Below are positions 10,985-22,184 of a stretch of DNA of 64,000 bases, piece after piece. Position 1 is the stretch's first letter. Each line of letters begins with the position of its first letter. Source of the DNA: Zygnema cylindricum (lineage: Eukaryota; Streptophyta; Zygnematophyceae; Zygnematales; Zygnemataceae); NCBI GenBank assembly GCA_037447655.1, contig JBBHKE010002713.1:1-64000 (forward strand), given 5' to 3'. The notes under the pieces are model-generated. The model worked only from the letters and a program-made list of their open reading frames with translations, did no database searches and was not told the origin of the DNA. The position numbers and the translations under genes are program-made.

Positions 10985-11058
10985 TGCTCTCCCTCAGGCT
11001 CGAACTGAGGACCTCTTGCGTGTAAAGCAAGCGTGATAACCAACTACACTAAGAGAGC
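10985..11058 (-). tRNA. tRNA-Val (anticodon UAC), second copy
   Basis: 74-nt cloverleaf with the same acceptor, anticodon (TTTACAC loop, TAC) and T-arm as the copy at 9375. The D-arm is the usual eukaryotic tRNA-Val form GTGTAGTTGGTTATCAC. The internal boxes are intact: A box TAGTGTAGTTGG and B box AGTTCGAGCC. It lies 119 bp upstream of the signal peptide peptidase start codon and is transcribed away from it. Confidence 0.93.
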
Positions 11059-11177
11059 TGGTTGACATCAAAAGTTTCTGTTTAAATTTATACTTAAACA
11101 ATATACATTCATACCATCACAAATCATCCGCCTCTGTCTCCTCTCTTGCACTTCTTCCATTCCTCCTAGGGAAAGCA

Positions 11178-14100
11178 ATGGAGCCATTAAGTAGCTTGCT
11201 CTACCTTTTAGATCCAGCTCCCGTAATTCTCGTCCTCACGGCAGTTACAGTTGTCTTTTCCTCCGCTTACAGAGCCTTAAGCCATCAGAAAGAATCCGAA
11301 CGGAATTGTGACGTGACAGAAACTTCCATAACCCTAAATTTTTCCCAAACTTTGATGATTCCTTTTGCCAGTTCTTGCAGTATTCTTATTATGTTTTATT
11401 TGTTCTCCTCTTTATCTCAGTTTTTAACTGCATTTACAGCTTTAGCCTCCATTTCTTCTCTCATTTTTTGCTTAACTCCTTTTACTTCCCTCTCTTCCTC
11501 CTCCTCCTCCTCCTCCTTCTCCTCCTCCTCCTTCTTTTCCACTCGGACCTTTTTTCGGAATCTACTGAAATCTCAAACTTTTGTCACCTGTTTAAGCATT
11601 TTTGTCGTTATTATATGGTTAATTTCAGGCCATTGGATTCTTAATAATGTTCTCGGAATCGCTATTTGTATCGCCTTTGTCAGCCATGTCCGTCTTCCCA
11701 ACGTCCGTACATGTGCTCTCCTCCTCTTTTGTCTTTTTCTGTACGACATATTTTGGGTTTTCTTCTCCGAAAGATTCTTTGGAGTCAATGTAATGGTTTC
11801 TGTAGCCACTCAACAGGCGAAAAACCCTGTCCACTTAGTAGCTAAAACCCTAAATTTACCTGTTTCCCAAACTATTACCAAGAAATTAGATTTGCCTGTG
11901 AAGCTTCTCTTTCCAAGGAATCTTCTTCTAAGGAAAAGTTTTTTAGCTGGAGACGATAATGACTCTTTGGATTTTATAATGCTCGGTCTCGGAGACATGG
12001 TAAGTACAAAAAACGGCAAGTTCCATACATTTTTTTACATAACGTTTTTTGCAAAGGGCTAGTGAATCCTTGTCATCGAACTTATTCTCCGTTTCGATGT
12101 CTTAACTTATTTTAAACGATCGTGTCAACGATTATAAATTTCGGGAGGGTTAAATAATGTAGTTTAAACAATAAGTACAATCAACAAGTTCGGGGGCTTG
12201 AACACTAAAAAACCCTAAAAAACCTAGGTAAAAAATACAGTTACACACACATCACTTGTAGTCAAGAAATACATCACAGAAAGCAAAACGCAAAACAAAA
12301 CACAAAACAAAACATAAAACAGAACACACTAAACGAAACACAAAGCAAAACAAAACGCGAAACAAAATAAAATACAAAAGAAAACACAAAAAAAAAAAAT
12401 AACTATGGAAAACACAAAACAAAACTTAACTCATCTTCAATGGTCGGTGTAGAACCACTGTCAATGTTGTCATATTTTTTTGTCTAAAAATGTCATGTTT
12501 GAACAAACTCAAGCTATAGTTTTCTTTATTAGTGCACTAAGCTCTGCGCCTAAATAGGAAGTATTGTCTTTCTTGGGGCACAAATAGGGTACGAGACCGA
12601 TAGTATTGACGCCATTATAAAAGTCTTTCTTGGTCTTTTTAAGGGATTTTATGGTTTTTTTTAGGGTTTCAATATTATACCAGCAGCTGGGACTAGGTGT
12701 AATCGGCTAACATTCTACAGTTTTCATGTTATTAAGCTCAACCTTAAGCTTGGGCTTAATTTCCCGCTTTTACTTTACCAATGTTAACTTTTTCTAACAT
12801 CTAGATTCATATCATTTACTTACATAGCGTTTGTCTTAGTTGTTGACATAGGAAGTATTAAGGTTTAGAGTTCATGTTAGCATTACGTTTAGAGTTCATA
12901 TTAGTTTTAGGTTTAAAGTTAACATTAGTATTAGGTTTAGAGTTCATATTAGTATTAGGTTTAGAGTTCATATTAATTTGAGGTCGAACTTGCATAGTGG
13001 CTATTTTGCAAGCTCCAAAGTACAAATGTACAAATGTTATAAAAGTATTGTCAAAAAAGTACCTTCATAAAATACTGTCAAATTGTAAGACAAAACGTGT
13101 CGTCAATGCTCTGGAATGTGAAAGTTTGGTTCCTAATAACATAGCCGTGGTGGTATTATTATACCGAGGATTATTAACCCACCCTCTACCCCTCCTCTTC
13201 AGTCCTCAAGTACAGGCAACAAAGACACCCTTCTATAAGTCACTTCCCCAGTATAACCTGATATTTTTGGTGTGTGAGTGTGAGGAAGAAAAGAGTTGTT
13301 ACTATAGACCTAAAATTTGTTTTATTATTTATTTTTGGCATGTGAGGGGGAAAATTTGTTTTTGTTTGAATGTTGAACTATTGTTCAAATTTTAGAGATG
13401 ATGGTATCCTCTCGTACAAAAACTATAAAAAAGAACCTGTTTTACTAAAAAAGAACGACTTTCTGGTTCATGTAGTTAACTTAATTTGCATTGATCCAAT
13501 TGAGACGTCCAAAAGGAGAACAATAAGTTGCAAGTTGTTTTGTTTACGTTTCTTGTTGTCACCAATCAGATTATCATCATAGAGGCCGCTCATTATTTTT
13601 TTTTTAACTATTTCCAAATATTTTAATCAGACTCACAACCTCTTAAGGGCCGTATTTTCATCCATTTGTGAGTATTAATGTAATCAGAATTTCCAAACAG
13701 TATATTTATACTCGAAAACCTTACATGAAGAAACTGTGAAACTGTTTTTCGCAGATTTTCAAATATTGACGGCACTTCATTTGTTTTTGGTTTACTTTCA
13801 TCTTTCTCTAATGGAGAAGTTGGAGGAGGTTAGTAGGGAGATGCAGATTTAAAAGAAAAAAAGGTCAAGTTTTGGGAAAGGAAATAAAATTGATTCCATT
13901 AGTTATTTTACCCAACCAGTGTAGAGAAAGAGAGAGAGGGGAAGAGAGAGAGAGGGAGAGAAGAGAGGGAGAGGTAGGTCCCAACTTTTCTGCTGATTAA
14001 CTACTACTATTTTTAATTATTATTGATTTTTGTTACCGGTGATTGTTATTATGATTGTTGATTTTCGATTATTACACTGGAATCACTTTTCTCTTTAAAT

Positions 14101-15701
14101 CATTTGTGGGTTTGTCTTTACCATTTTTTGCGTCCACTCAAACTAATGTTTGAACAATACCATTTCACTTTCTCTGAATACAAGCAAACATTTCACATTT
14201 CTATTGTTTCTGTTTTAACTAGAACCATCTATTGTTTTCAATTCCCTTCCTTTCTCTTGCTTTCCTTTTTCATTTACTTAAATTCCCTTACTTTTTCTTG
14301 CTTTACTCTCCCTTACTTTCCCTTGCTTTCCCTTGCTTGTTTCCCTTTGTTTTCCTTACTTTCCTTACTTTCCCTTACTTCTTTCCCTTAGTTTCCCTTA
14401 CTTTCCTGTACTTTTCCTTACTTCTTTCCCTTTCTTTCACCTTACTTTTTTCCCCTACTTTCTCTTATTGGCCCGTACTTTCACTTACCTTCCCTTACTT
14501 TCTCTTTGTAGGCAATTCCAGGAATGCTACTCGCGTTGTTAGTATGTTTTGATCACCGAAAAAAGCGAGATTATAATGACTCTGATTTCCAACCGAGAGG
14601 GAGAGCCTGTGGCAGTGATAAATATATTTGGCACGGACTCGGAGGCTATGCAGCCGGTTTAATAATGGCTCTGGCCATGGGAGTTCTTACGAAAGCTCCT
14701 CAACCAGCCCTATTATACTTGGTGAGTTCCCTTTGATTATACTTGGTAAGTTCCCTTTATTGTACTTGGTAAGTTCCCTTTAATTATTCTTTGAGTTTCT
14801 TTTAAAAAGTAAGCTGAAAAGTAAGAATATTGACTCAATTAGACTTTTGGTAAACCAGTTTTTACTAAGTTTCACATTTACAAAACCATTTTTTTCTCGA
14901 TTAGGCATTCGGTAAAGCAATTTTTACACCGGAATGGTATACCCAGTTTTTACTCGATTTGACTTTTGGTGAACCAGTTTTTACTGGATTTGACAAAAAC
15001 AATTTATGATTTTTTCTGAATTTCACATTTACAAAATCGACTTTACTGGATTAGACATTTGGTAAACCGTTTTTTATTTCCTTTGACCTTTTGTAAACCA
15101 ATTTTAACTGGATTGGACCTCTGGTAAATGATTTTTTACTGGATTAGGCTTTCAATAAACATGTTTGTCATCTTAGTTAATTCTTTAAAGACTCCACACC
15201 ATTGCTGCTAGTTTTATATACTTTACTATTGTTTTTGACCTTTGGTCATCATCTTTCAAGGATCTTTTCAGTAACAGTAATTTAAAGTTCTACTTTAGTA
15301 ATATCATGGTTTTAAAATATGAAGCAAGTATATGAAACTAGTCATAGAGTTAGAGAATTAATTTAAAGAATTATATAATTACCAAATGTTACGGAGTCAT
15401 AGAATTATAGAATTATTACTATGGCATCGTGTACATTCTCCATATCCTCTTTTTGAACAAAAGTGTGGCTTTACCTCGATATGAAACCAGAATTGACAGC
15501 AAGGACACGAATGACCTAAAAACCCTAAAATACAAGTTCTGGTGAGTGAATATAATGGAAAAAATGATGTTTGTGGATATTTTTTATTCGCAGGTTCCGT
15601 CGACACTCGGTCCCGTCACACTAATTGCGTGGTTTAGAAATGAACTCGGAGAGCTTTGGCATGGAAAACGATCCACTGGAAAATGGCCGTTAGAAGTTTA
15701 A
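11178..15701 (+). CDS. SPP: Signal peptide peptidase (GXGD intramembrane aspartyl protease)
   Basis: Complete three-exon gene: 11178-11999, 14512-14721 and 15594-15701, giving 379 aa with GT/AG introns in phase 0. This multi-pass presenilin-type protease cuts leftover signal peptides inside the ER membrane. The catalytic motifs are all present: YD at residues 189-190 (FLYDIFWVFFS), GLGD at 270-273 and PAL at 339-341 (QPALLYLVP), the last running across the exon 2/3 junction. Hydrophobic segments fill residues 1-170 and 145-340. The N-terminal half has a Ser-rich stretch (SSLSSSSSSSSFSSSSFF) from a CTC/TCC repeat. Length is slightly above the plant norm of about 340-350. The C-terminus (GKWPLEV) lacks an obvious KKXX retrieval signal. 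The ATG at 11178 is the first in frame after upstream stops. The exon 2 donor is followed by two near-copies (see findings). Confidence 0.93.
12240..12430. repeat. AAACACAAAAC-type A-rich simple repeat in SPP intron 1
   Basis: About 190 bp of variations on AAAACACAAAAC/AAAACGAAACAC on the plus strand, inside the 2.5 kb first intron. No coding. Confidence 0.7.
12860..12985. repeat. 24-bp tandem repeat in SPP intron 1
   Basis: Five imperfect copies of TTAGGTTTAGAGTTCATATT(AGTA), period about 24 bp. The last three are the most alike. Confidence 0.8.
13915..13975. repeat. GA-rich simple repeat in SPP intron 1
   Basis: About 55 bp of GAGAGAGAGGG/GAAGAGAGAGAG purines. Simple sequence only. Confidence 0.8.
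14240..14508. repeat. CTTAC/TTTCCC pyrimidine repeat before SPP exon 2
   Basis: About 270 bp of repeated TTTCCCTTACTTTCC words, ending at the exon 2 acceptor (AG at 14510-14511). It forms an unusually long polypyrimidine tract. Phe/Leu/Ser-rich frames across it are spurious. Confidence 0.8.
14825..15165. repeat. Degenerate tandem repeat in SPP intron 2
   Basis: Six or more imperfect copies of a 35-60 bp unit containing GGTAAACCAGTTTTTACTGG and GGATTTGACTTTTGG. Divergence is high. No coding. Confidence 0.65.
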
Positions 15702-16340
15702 TTTAATTAATAAAGAAGTGGTTAAAATTGTTTTGGTTTCGTTTTGTATTTCGTCTTTCGTCTGTCCCACTAATTTTTTAGATGGTTTCGTTTAGTTTTT
15801 CCTTCTGTTCGAGTAATTTTTTTTGATGCCTTAGGAGTTATCCGTTTGTATTTCTACTTTTATTTTAACAAAGCAGGTTTTTAAAATCAGACGTACTTCT
15901 GTACTTCTATTTTGTATGTAGTGAGGACTTGGGTTTTTATTTGCGGTGATTTATTTTTTGTAATTAGAGAAGTCATTGCCTTGTGGCTTATTAGCAAATC
16001 AAAATAAAGCCTTAGTTTTATCAGAATATAACTCATTTCAATATTTCATATTTCGTGAAAACCAGCTCAAAATTTGGTTGTATTCAGGGCAATAGCCTAT
16101 TACGAAAGCTTCTCTGAATACCACCTAAATTTGACTTGCTTTTCTCAAAAAATCCCATATTGAATAGTTTCAAGTCTGTAAAACTGTGTCTTAGCCCAAT
16201 ACTGTGTGAAAGTATCATCTTCAAATGCCAAATTTGTCGAGTCTCTTGATATCGGTGGTTTTTGGTTTAAATCACTTGAAATTCTACCGGATTTCGGTGG
16301 CTTTCAGTTGGTAAACCTTATTTTTGGCCTATTTCTATAG
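15702..16340. other. SPP 3' flank
   Basis: No ORF is supported. AATAAA occurs at 15709-15714, only 8 bp after the stop, and again at 16003-16008. The second is a more plausible poly(A) signal by distance. Confidence 0.45.
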
Positions 16341-16990
16341 TAAACCTTGGAGGGTTTGAACTCGGCGTACACGAGCTCCGATACTATTCCTATTTTCAAG
16401 GGTCTGAAATCGGCGTACACCAGATACAGTAGTTAACGAGATGGTGGAGTCTGGTTTTACGGAGAAAAGTCAGTGTAGTCAAGGGGGGCTTAAAAGGTAC
16501 TTAGTGAAATTTTCGGATTGTTTGACTCGGCGTATACGGCATCGTTTACTTGGTCAAACATTTGGAATTTCTGACTCAGCTTACACGGAAATCAACGTGC
16601 GATAAGTCGTTGCGTAGCTTTCGAAGTCCTTTCTACGGCAAAATTAACGGTGCATGCTTCCGATCTTTCTTTGCAGAGATATGGCCGAAATACGGCCCGC
16701 TACCCAATTTAAGGGAGCTTAGTCCATTGACACTCTTGTTTCCTTTCGGTTTCCGGCGTCGCTTGCCGGATTTTGACGTGTGATAGCTCGTTGGAAAGCT
16801 CGCAAAGTCCTCTTTGAGACACAATCAATGGGGCGTAATTCCGATGTCTCGTCGCAAAGATATGGCCGAAATACGGCTCGGTACCTTTTATTTTCTAGCC
16901 AAAGTTGAATGTTTTTTGACTCGGCGAACACAGGAACTCCAACACTTCCTCCATTTACGCTACCAGCTGCTCCCCCCTTTGTTACCCTCA
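16340..16990. repeat. Degenerate repeat block with a ~190-bp tandem duplication
   Basis: Scattered copies of a word like GACTCGGCGTACACGG (16363, 16401, 16525, 16568, 16918), the same motif as the 50-bp array at 22.2-22.7 kb. Within it, about 16597-16700 and 16783-16886 are diverged duplicates ending in GATATGGCCGAAATACGGC. No gene is recognised. Confidence 0.6.
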
Positions 16991-17000
16991 CTTCCCCCCT

Positions 17001-17580
17001 AAAAACCAGCCTCTCCCATCTCGTTAACGCCGAGCAGGTTCTTACCGCCCCCCCCCTTCAAAGGCGGGGGCGGATCCTCCCTTACGGCACCCTTCGGCCT
17101 TCGACCACTTCGAAACCAACCGGAACCAGCTCGGCATCCGGTACACTACATCCGTTACTTTGCAAAACAATCCGCATTTTGGCAGCTCGGAGTACGCGGT
17201 TCTGTGTACTTAGCCGTACTGCCCTCGTTCAGCCTCTCTTTTCTCCCAATACCTAGCCTCTCCCATCTCGTTAACGCCAAGCAAGTTTTTACCCACCCCG
17301 GCCTTCGGCGGGGGCGGGTTCTCCCTTACGGACCCTTGAACCAACCGGAAGCGGCTCGCCATACACGACATCCGATACTTTGCGTAAAAATCGACAATTC
17401 TTCTCCTCGCAGTACACGGTTCTGTGTACTTAGCCACCATTTGCCGCCTTGCCCAGCCTGACTTTTCCCCCAAAAACTAGACTCCCCCATCTCGTTAACG
17501 TGGAGCAGGTTTTTACAAGCCCCCCTCCCCGCCCCCGCCTTCGGCGGGGTGCAAATCCTCCCTTAGCCTTCGACCTTCAC
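17001..17580. repeat. Three tandem GC-rich units of 224-247 bp
   Basis: The anchor CATCTCGTTAACG occurs at 17017, 17264 and 17488. Each copy then has a run of C followed by a CCTTCGGCGGGG-type hairpin (perfect in copies 2 and 3) and CTCCCTTA. Copies 1 and 2 also contain GTGTACTTAGCC, linking them to the satellite at 19.7-22.7 kb. Overlapping ORFs here look like by-products of GC content. Confidence 0.75.
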
Positions 17581-18130
17581 CCTTCAACCATTACATTCCA
17601 ACGAAAACCACCGCTTTCTTCCACCTCGTGTGTTTATATGCTTACGTTCATTCCTCTCATCTCTCACATGCAACACATTCCATGTGCCACAAGTCTCAAT
17701 CCAACATCATATGCTCCATTGATTTGTAAAAACCTATTCAAGCCAATATAGCAACGTCATTCCAAAGTAAATCACCATCGTTTACAACGTCATTTCCAAA
17801 GCAATCGCCAACACTCAAACATCTTCCATTTTCGGACATCAAGTTTTCAACTCATTCCCCCACTATCTTCTTCCCATTCTCCCACAATTTCGCTACTTTT
17901 GCTTTCCTCAACCCACCCTTCCTATTCTTTTTCTTACGCGTTTCAATTTTCTTTTGCACTTCTTTTTTCACCCTAATGATTCTTTCAATACTTCCCTCCT
18001 AGCTCTCCCCGTTTACCTCATCGTCGGCTACAACATTCGACGGCTCTCCCTCCCTTTGAATCACTTCTTCGGCCAAGCCCTTCCCTCGGGCTACATCATT
18101 TTCCTCTTCTTCTTCCTCCTCGCTCTCCTC
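17581..18130. other. No recognisable gene
   Basis: Pyrimidine-leaning sequence. The open frames have no recognisable protein family. Nothing else is seen. Confidence 0.4.
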
Positions 18131-18745
18131 TCATGGCGCTTGGTTGTCCCCAACATTTTTTACTTCCCCTTCCTCCTCCTCCTCGTCGGAGTAGTTGTCG
18201 CCTTTGTCGTCTTCCTCTTCTTTCTCCTCTTCCTTTTCCTCTTCGGAGTTTTTCTCTTCTTCCTCTTCTTCTTCTTCATCTCCCTCGTCCTCGTTGAGAT
18301 CCCTCTCTACTACCTCCTCTTCGGACTCCACCTCTTCCTCCTCCTCCTTTGAGTCTTCCTCCTTTGAGTCTTTCTCTTCTTCATCTACTTTTTCCTCCTC
18401 CTCCTCCTCCTCTTCCTCCTCCTCTTTTTCCTCTTCTTCCTTTTCCTCCTCTTCTTCCTCTTCTTCTTCATCTTGCTCATCATCGTTGAGGTTTCTCTCT
18501 ACTATGTCCTCTTCTTCCTTCTCCTCCTCCTCCTCTTCCTCCTCCTCCTCTTCTTCCTCCTCGTTCTCGTCCTCTTCCTCATCTTCATTCCCTTCGTCAC
18601 TTACTACCTCCGCCATATCCGCCACGAACGGACTTCTTCTACCCTCTTTTTCCCCACCTGTGTTTTCGGGCCTTTCTCTCCTCACCCTCCTATTGCTACA
18701 ACAACGATAACAAGCAAATATTACATTTATTAGATACGTCTCCAA
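18131..18745 (-). CDS. Possible Glu-rich acidic ORF (doubtful)
   Basis: An ATG-initiated frame of 204 aa. Residues 1-45 are ordinary in composition (METYLINVIFACYRCC…), and the rest is over 60% Glu with Lys and Asp. A block is duplicated inside: DIVERNLNDDEQDEEE and, further on, EVVERDLNEDEGDEEE, so non-Glu residues are partly conserved between copies. The DNA is a CTC/CTT pyrimidine repeat, which by itself gives open frames on both strands; the plus strand is Ser-rich over the same span. No domain, splice site or function can be assigned. It is either a low-complexity acidic protein exon or a plain repeat, and the latter is more likely. Confidence 0.2.
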   Translation of the reverse strand: METYLINVIFACYRCCSNRRVRRERPENTGGEKEGRRSPFVADMAEVVSDEGNEDEEEDENEEEEEEEEEEEEEEKEEEDIVERNLNDDEQDEEEEEEEEEKEEEEKEEEEEEEEEEEKVDEEEKDSKEEDSKEEEEEVESEEEVVERDLNEDEGDEEEEEEEEKNSEEEKEEEKEEEDDKGDNYSDEEEEEGEVKNVGDNQAP

Positions 18746-19205
18746 AGACTCTCCGACGACAAGATCCTCGCTCTATTATGCATTTGCTACAGGGTTTTCT
18801 CTCCTTTCATGCAGTTTTCTAAGTATTTGCTAGGATGAGAGGCTTTTCTGACTTGCAACTTCACACACTCGTTTTTTTCAAATTAACTTTCAACTCATTT
18901 TAAAGGCTCTTGAATATTGGCGTTTCGGCTTCGAATCAATGAACGAGGCAAGAAATTGCAAGTCACAAAGCGAAAGACAACAAGGCCGAATGCTTGTTGT
19001 CTTTCCAAATCTCTTTGGAGGATCGAACTCCACATCCCTTCGTCTTCGTGCAAAGACGATAGGACGATGCCACACAACAGATAAAAATGTCCTCGGACAC
19101 TCTCACAAATGCTACCGAAACCTTGAAAAAACTTTGTTTGCGTTGGCCTTATGGCTTATACCACCCTTTATTGAGGAACTTCTACATCTAACACCTTTAT
19201 AGAGT
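18746..19205. other. No recognisable gene
   Basis: Overlapping frames on both strands near 18890-19200 have no family match. No repeat is seen apart from the start of the hairpin array at its right edge. Confidence 0.4.
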
Positions 19206-19420
19206 CGAGCGACCCTAATATCGTTTTCCGGAGAAAAACGAGATTAGGGTTTCCCAATCGAGAAAGGGTATCCCTAATCTCGTTTTTCGGGAAAAACGAG
19301 ATTAGGGTTTCCCATTCTTTAAAGGTTAACCCTAATCTCGTTTTTATCGAAAAACGAGATTAGGGTTTCCTAATCAGGAAAGGGCAACCCTAATCTCGTT
19401 TTTCGGGAAAAACCAGACTA
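19206..19420. repeat. Tandem ~60-bp hairpin array
   Basis: Four copies, period about 60 bp (CTAATCTCG at 19272, 19330 and 19391, and a variant at 19211). Each contains the self-complementary pair CCCTAATCTCGTTTTT … AAAAACGAGATTAGGG with a 3-7 bp loop. Two more copies sit at about 19922-20030. Confidence 0.85.
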
Positions 19421-21022
19421 CGGGTTATTTTGGGGCAAAAGCCTCTAACTTCATAAAAGTTTTCCAAAGGCCCCCAAAGATGGCCTAAGCAAGAGGAAAA
19501 CGCCCTTCTCCGCGGCATAAGGCCGCAAGAATGCTTCGGGCATACGCCTTTGCATTGGCCTAAGGCCGGTCTTACTTCTCTGAAATCACACTGGTTTCGG
19601 TACTTAGCCAAATTTCAAAGCCAACCTTGGGGCAAACGCCTCCGTATTCAGAGCTACCGTTACATAGTATAAAAAAGTGCCAATACGCGTTGGACCGCAA
19701 ATTCACACGACAAAAAAGAGATAGAACACTTAGCCAAATTTCGAAGGCGTACACAGATTTCGGTACTTAGCCGTTTTTTTTTTTTTTTTTTTTTTTTGTG
19801 ACTCGGATTACACAAATTCCAGTACTTAGCCAAAGTTCGAAGTTTTTCGACTCGGCATACAAAGATTTCGATACTTAGCCGAATTTCCATATTCACACAA
19901 GCTTTGGTACTTAGCCAAATTTTGAGATTAGGGTTTCCCGATCATGCCGGGACAACCCTAATCTCGTTTTTCGCGAAAAACGAGATTTGGGTTGTCCCGA
20001 TCATAACGGGCAACCCTAATCTTGTTTTTCAGAAAACTTGAAAGTAGGGTTATGTTGGGGCAAAGGCCCCTAATTGCATAAAATTTTTGCAATGGCCCCA
20101 CAGACAGACTAAGCGTCAAATAAAGGCCTCTTCCACAACAAAAGGCTGGAAAAATGCGACCAAAATGCTTGGGGCAAATGCTTTTTCATTGGCCTAAAGC
20201 CGGTCTTACTTCTCCGAAATCACACTGGTTTCGGTACTTAGCCAAATTTCGAAGCCAACCTTGGGGCAAACGCCTCCTAGTATTCAGAGCTACCGTCTAC
20301 ATGGTATAAAAAAATGCCAATGTGCGTCAGATCGCAAATTTACATGACAAAAATGAGATAGAACACTTAGCCAAATGTGCAGACCCAACGAAAATTATCT
20401 CAATACTGAAAATTTTAAAATGTTATTTATGGGCCGAAAAGGCTCTGGAGGTGGCCTAAGCGTCAGTTAAAGGCTTTATGCATGGCAAAAGGCAAGAAAA
20501 ATGCCCCCAAAATGCTTGGGGCAAACGCCTTTGCACCGGCCTAACCGTGGTCTTAGCTCTCCTAAATGACCGGCTTGGGCAAACGCCCTCCCATTATTGA
20601 GAGCTACCATCCACATGGTATAAAAAAGTGCCAATGTGCGTCGGACCGCAAATTGACACGACAAAAAGAAATATAACACTTAGCAAAATTTTCAGGCCCA
20701 ACGAAAATTTTCTCAATACTGAAAATTTTAAAATGTTATATTTGGGCCGAAAAGGCTCTAGAGGTGGCCTAAGCGTCAGTTAAAGGCTTCTTGCATGGCA
20801 AAAGGCAGGAAAAATGCGCCCAAAATGCTTGGGCAAACGCCTTTGCACCAGCCTAACCGCGGTCTTACCTCTCCAAAATGACCGGCTTGGGGCAAACGCC
20901 CATAGTATAAAAAAGTGCCAATGTGCGTCGGACCGCAATTTCACACGACAAAAAAATGAAAAAACACAGCCAAATATTCGGAAATTTTTCAATAATGGAA
21001 ATTCTAAAATGCTATATTTTAG
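19421..21022 (-). repeat. Satellite array, left (inverted) arm
   Basis: Four diverged monomers, each containing TTGGGGCAAACGCC, CGGTCTTA, ATGGTATAAAAAAGTGCCAAT and ACTTAGCCAAAT in the same order, near 19430-19740, 20040-20380, 20430-20690 and 20730-20975. Blocks of the hairpin repeat and a poly-T run (19777-19797) are interspersed. Reading frames such as the 60-80 aa minus ORFs are repeat artefacts. Confidence 0.8.
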
Positions 21023-21122
21023 TTGTCTATTGTCGGATTTGAGCCCGTTATGGTTTGTTCAAAAGAACAGGTAATTACCCACCCAACAAGCTATAACGAC
21101 TTCAAATTCGATAAAACACGGC

Positions 21123-22180
21123 TTAAAAATAGCATTTTACATTTTCCATTATTGAAAAATTTCCGAATATTTGGCTAAGTGTTCTATCTTTTTTTTGTTT
21201 TGCGGTCCGACGCACATTGGCACATTTTTACTTAGTAGGGGGAGGAGTCCCTCGGTATTGGGAGGGCGTTTGCCCCAAGCTAGTCATTTGGGAGAGCTAA
21301 GACCGCGGTTTGGCCGGGGCAGTTGCGTTTGTCCCAAGCATTTCGGGCGCGTTTTTCCAGCCTTATGCCATGGAGGAAGCCTTTTACTGGCCCTTAGGCC
21401 ACCTCTACAACCTTTTTGGGCGAAATGTGACATTTTCAAATTTTCAGTATTAAGAATATTTTCGTTGGATCTAGAAATTTGGCTAAGTGTTCTAATTTTT
21501 TTTTGTCGTGTCAATTTGTGGTCCGACTCACATTGGCACATTTTTACGTAGTAGGGGGAGGAGTCCCTCAATACTGGGAGGGCGTTTGCCCCAAGCCAGT
21601 CATTCGGAGAGTTAAGACCGCGGTTAGGCTGGTGCAAAGGGGTTTGCCCCAAGCATTTTGGGAGCATATTTCCGCCCTTCTACCATGGACGAAGCCTTTT
21701 ACTGGCCCTTAGGCCACCTCTACAGCCTTTTCGGGCGAAATATGACATTTTAAACTTTTCAGTATTGAATTTTTTTCGTTGGACCTAGAAATTTGGTTGT
21801 GTTCTATCTTTTTTTTGTCGTGTCAAATTGCGGTCCGACGCACATTGGCGCATTTTTACTTAGTCAATACTGGGAGGGCGTTTGCCTTGAGCCGGTCATT
21901 TCGTAGAGCTAAGACCGCGGTTAGGCCGGTGCAAAAGCGTTTGCCCAAAGCATTTTGGGCGCATATTTCCTGCTTTTTGCCATGCATAAAGCCTCTTACT
22001 GGCCCTTAGGCCATCTCTACAGCCTTTTCGGGCAAAATATGACATTTTAAAATTTTCAGTATTGAAAATTTTCCGGTATTTTTATTAAGTGTTGGTGTAT
22101 TTTTCTTGTCCTGCCAATTTGCAGTCCGGCGCGGATTGGCAATTTTTTATCGAGTAAAGGGAGGAGTCCTACAAAAGAGA
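21123..22180 (+). repeat. Satellite array, right arm, opposite orientation
   Basis: The same monomer in the opposite direction (GGAGGGCGTTTGCCCCAAGC, TAAGACCGCGGTTAGGCC, GGCTAAGTGTTCTA). Unit starts fall at about 21176, 21481, 21793 and 22084, a period of about 290-312 bp. The innermost part mirrors 20968-21022 across a ~100-bp spacer. Confidence 0.85.
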
Positions 22181-22184
22181 AGTC

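Noticed and set aside
12860-12985. Telomere-like repeat (TTTAGAG/TTAGGTTTAG words)
   Set aside because: Period is 24 bp, not 7, and TTTAGGG is not tandem; an intronic minisatellite.
16550-17751. Overlapping 60-115 codon ORFs in the GC-rich repeat block
   Set aside because: They follow the repeated units and differ in frame from copy to copy; no family recognised.
18195-18710. 171-codon Ser-rich plus-strand ORF
   Set aside because: Mirror of the Glu-rich minus frame in a CTC/CTT repeat; no independent support.
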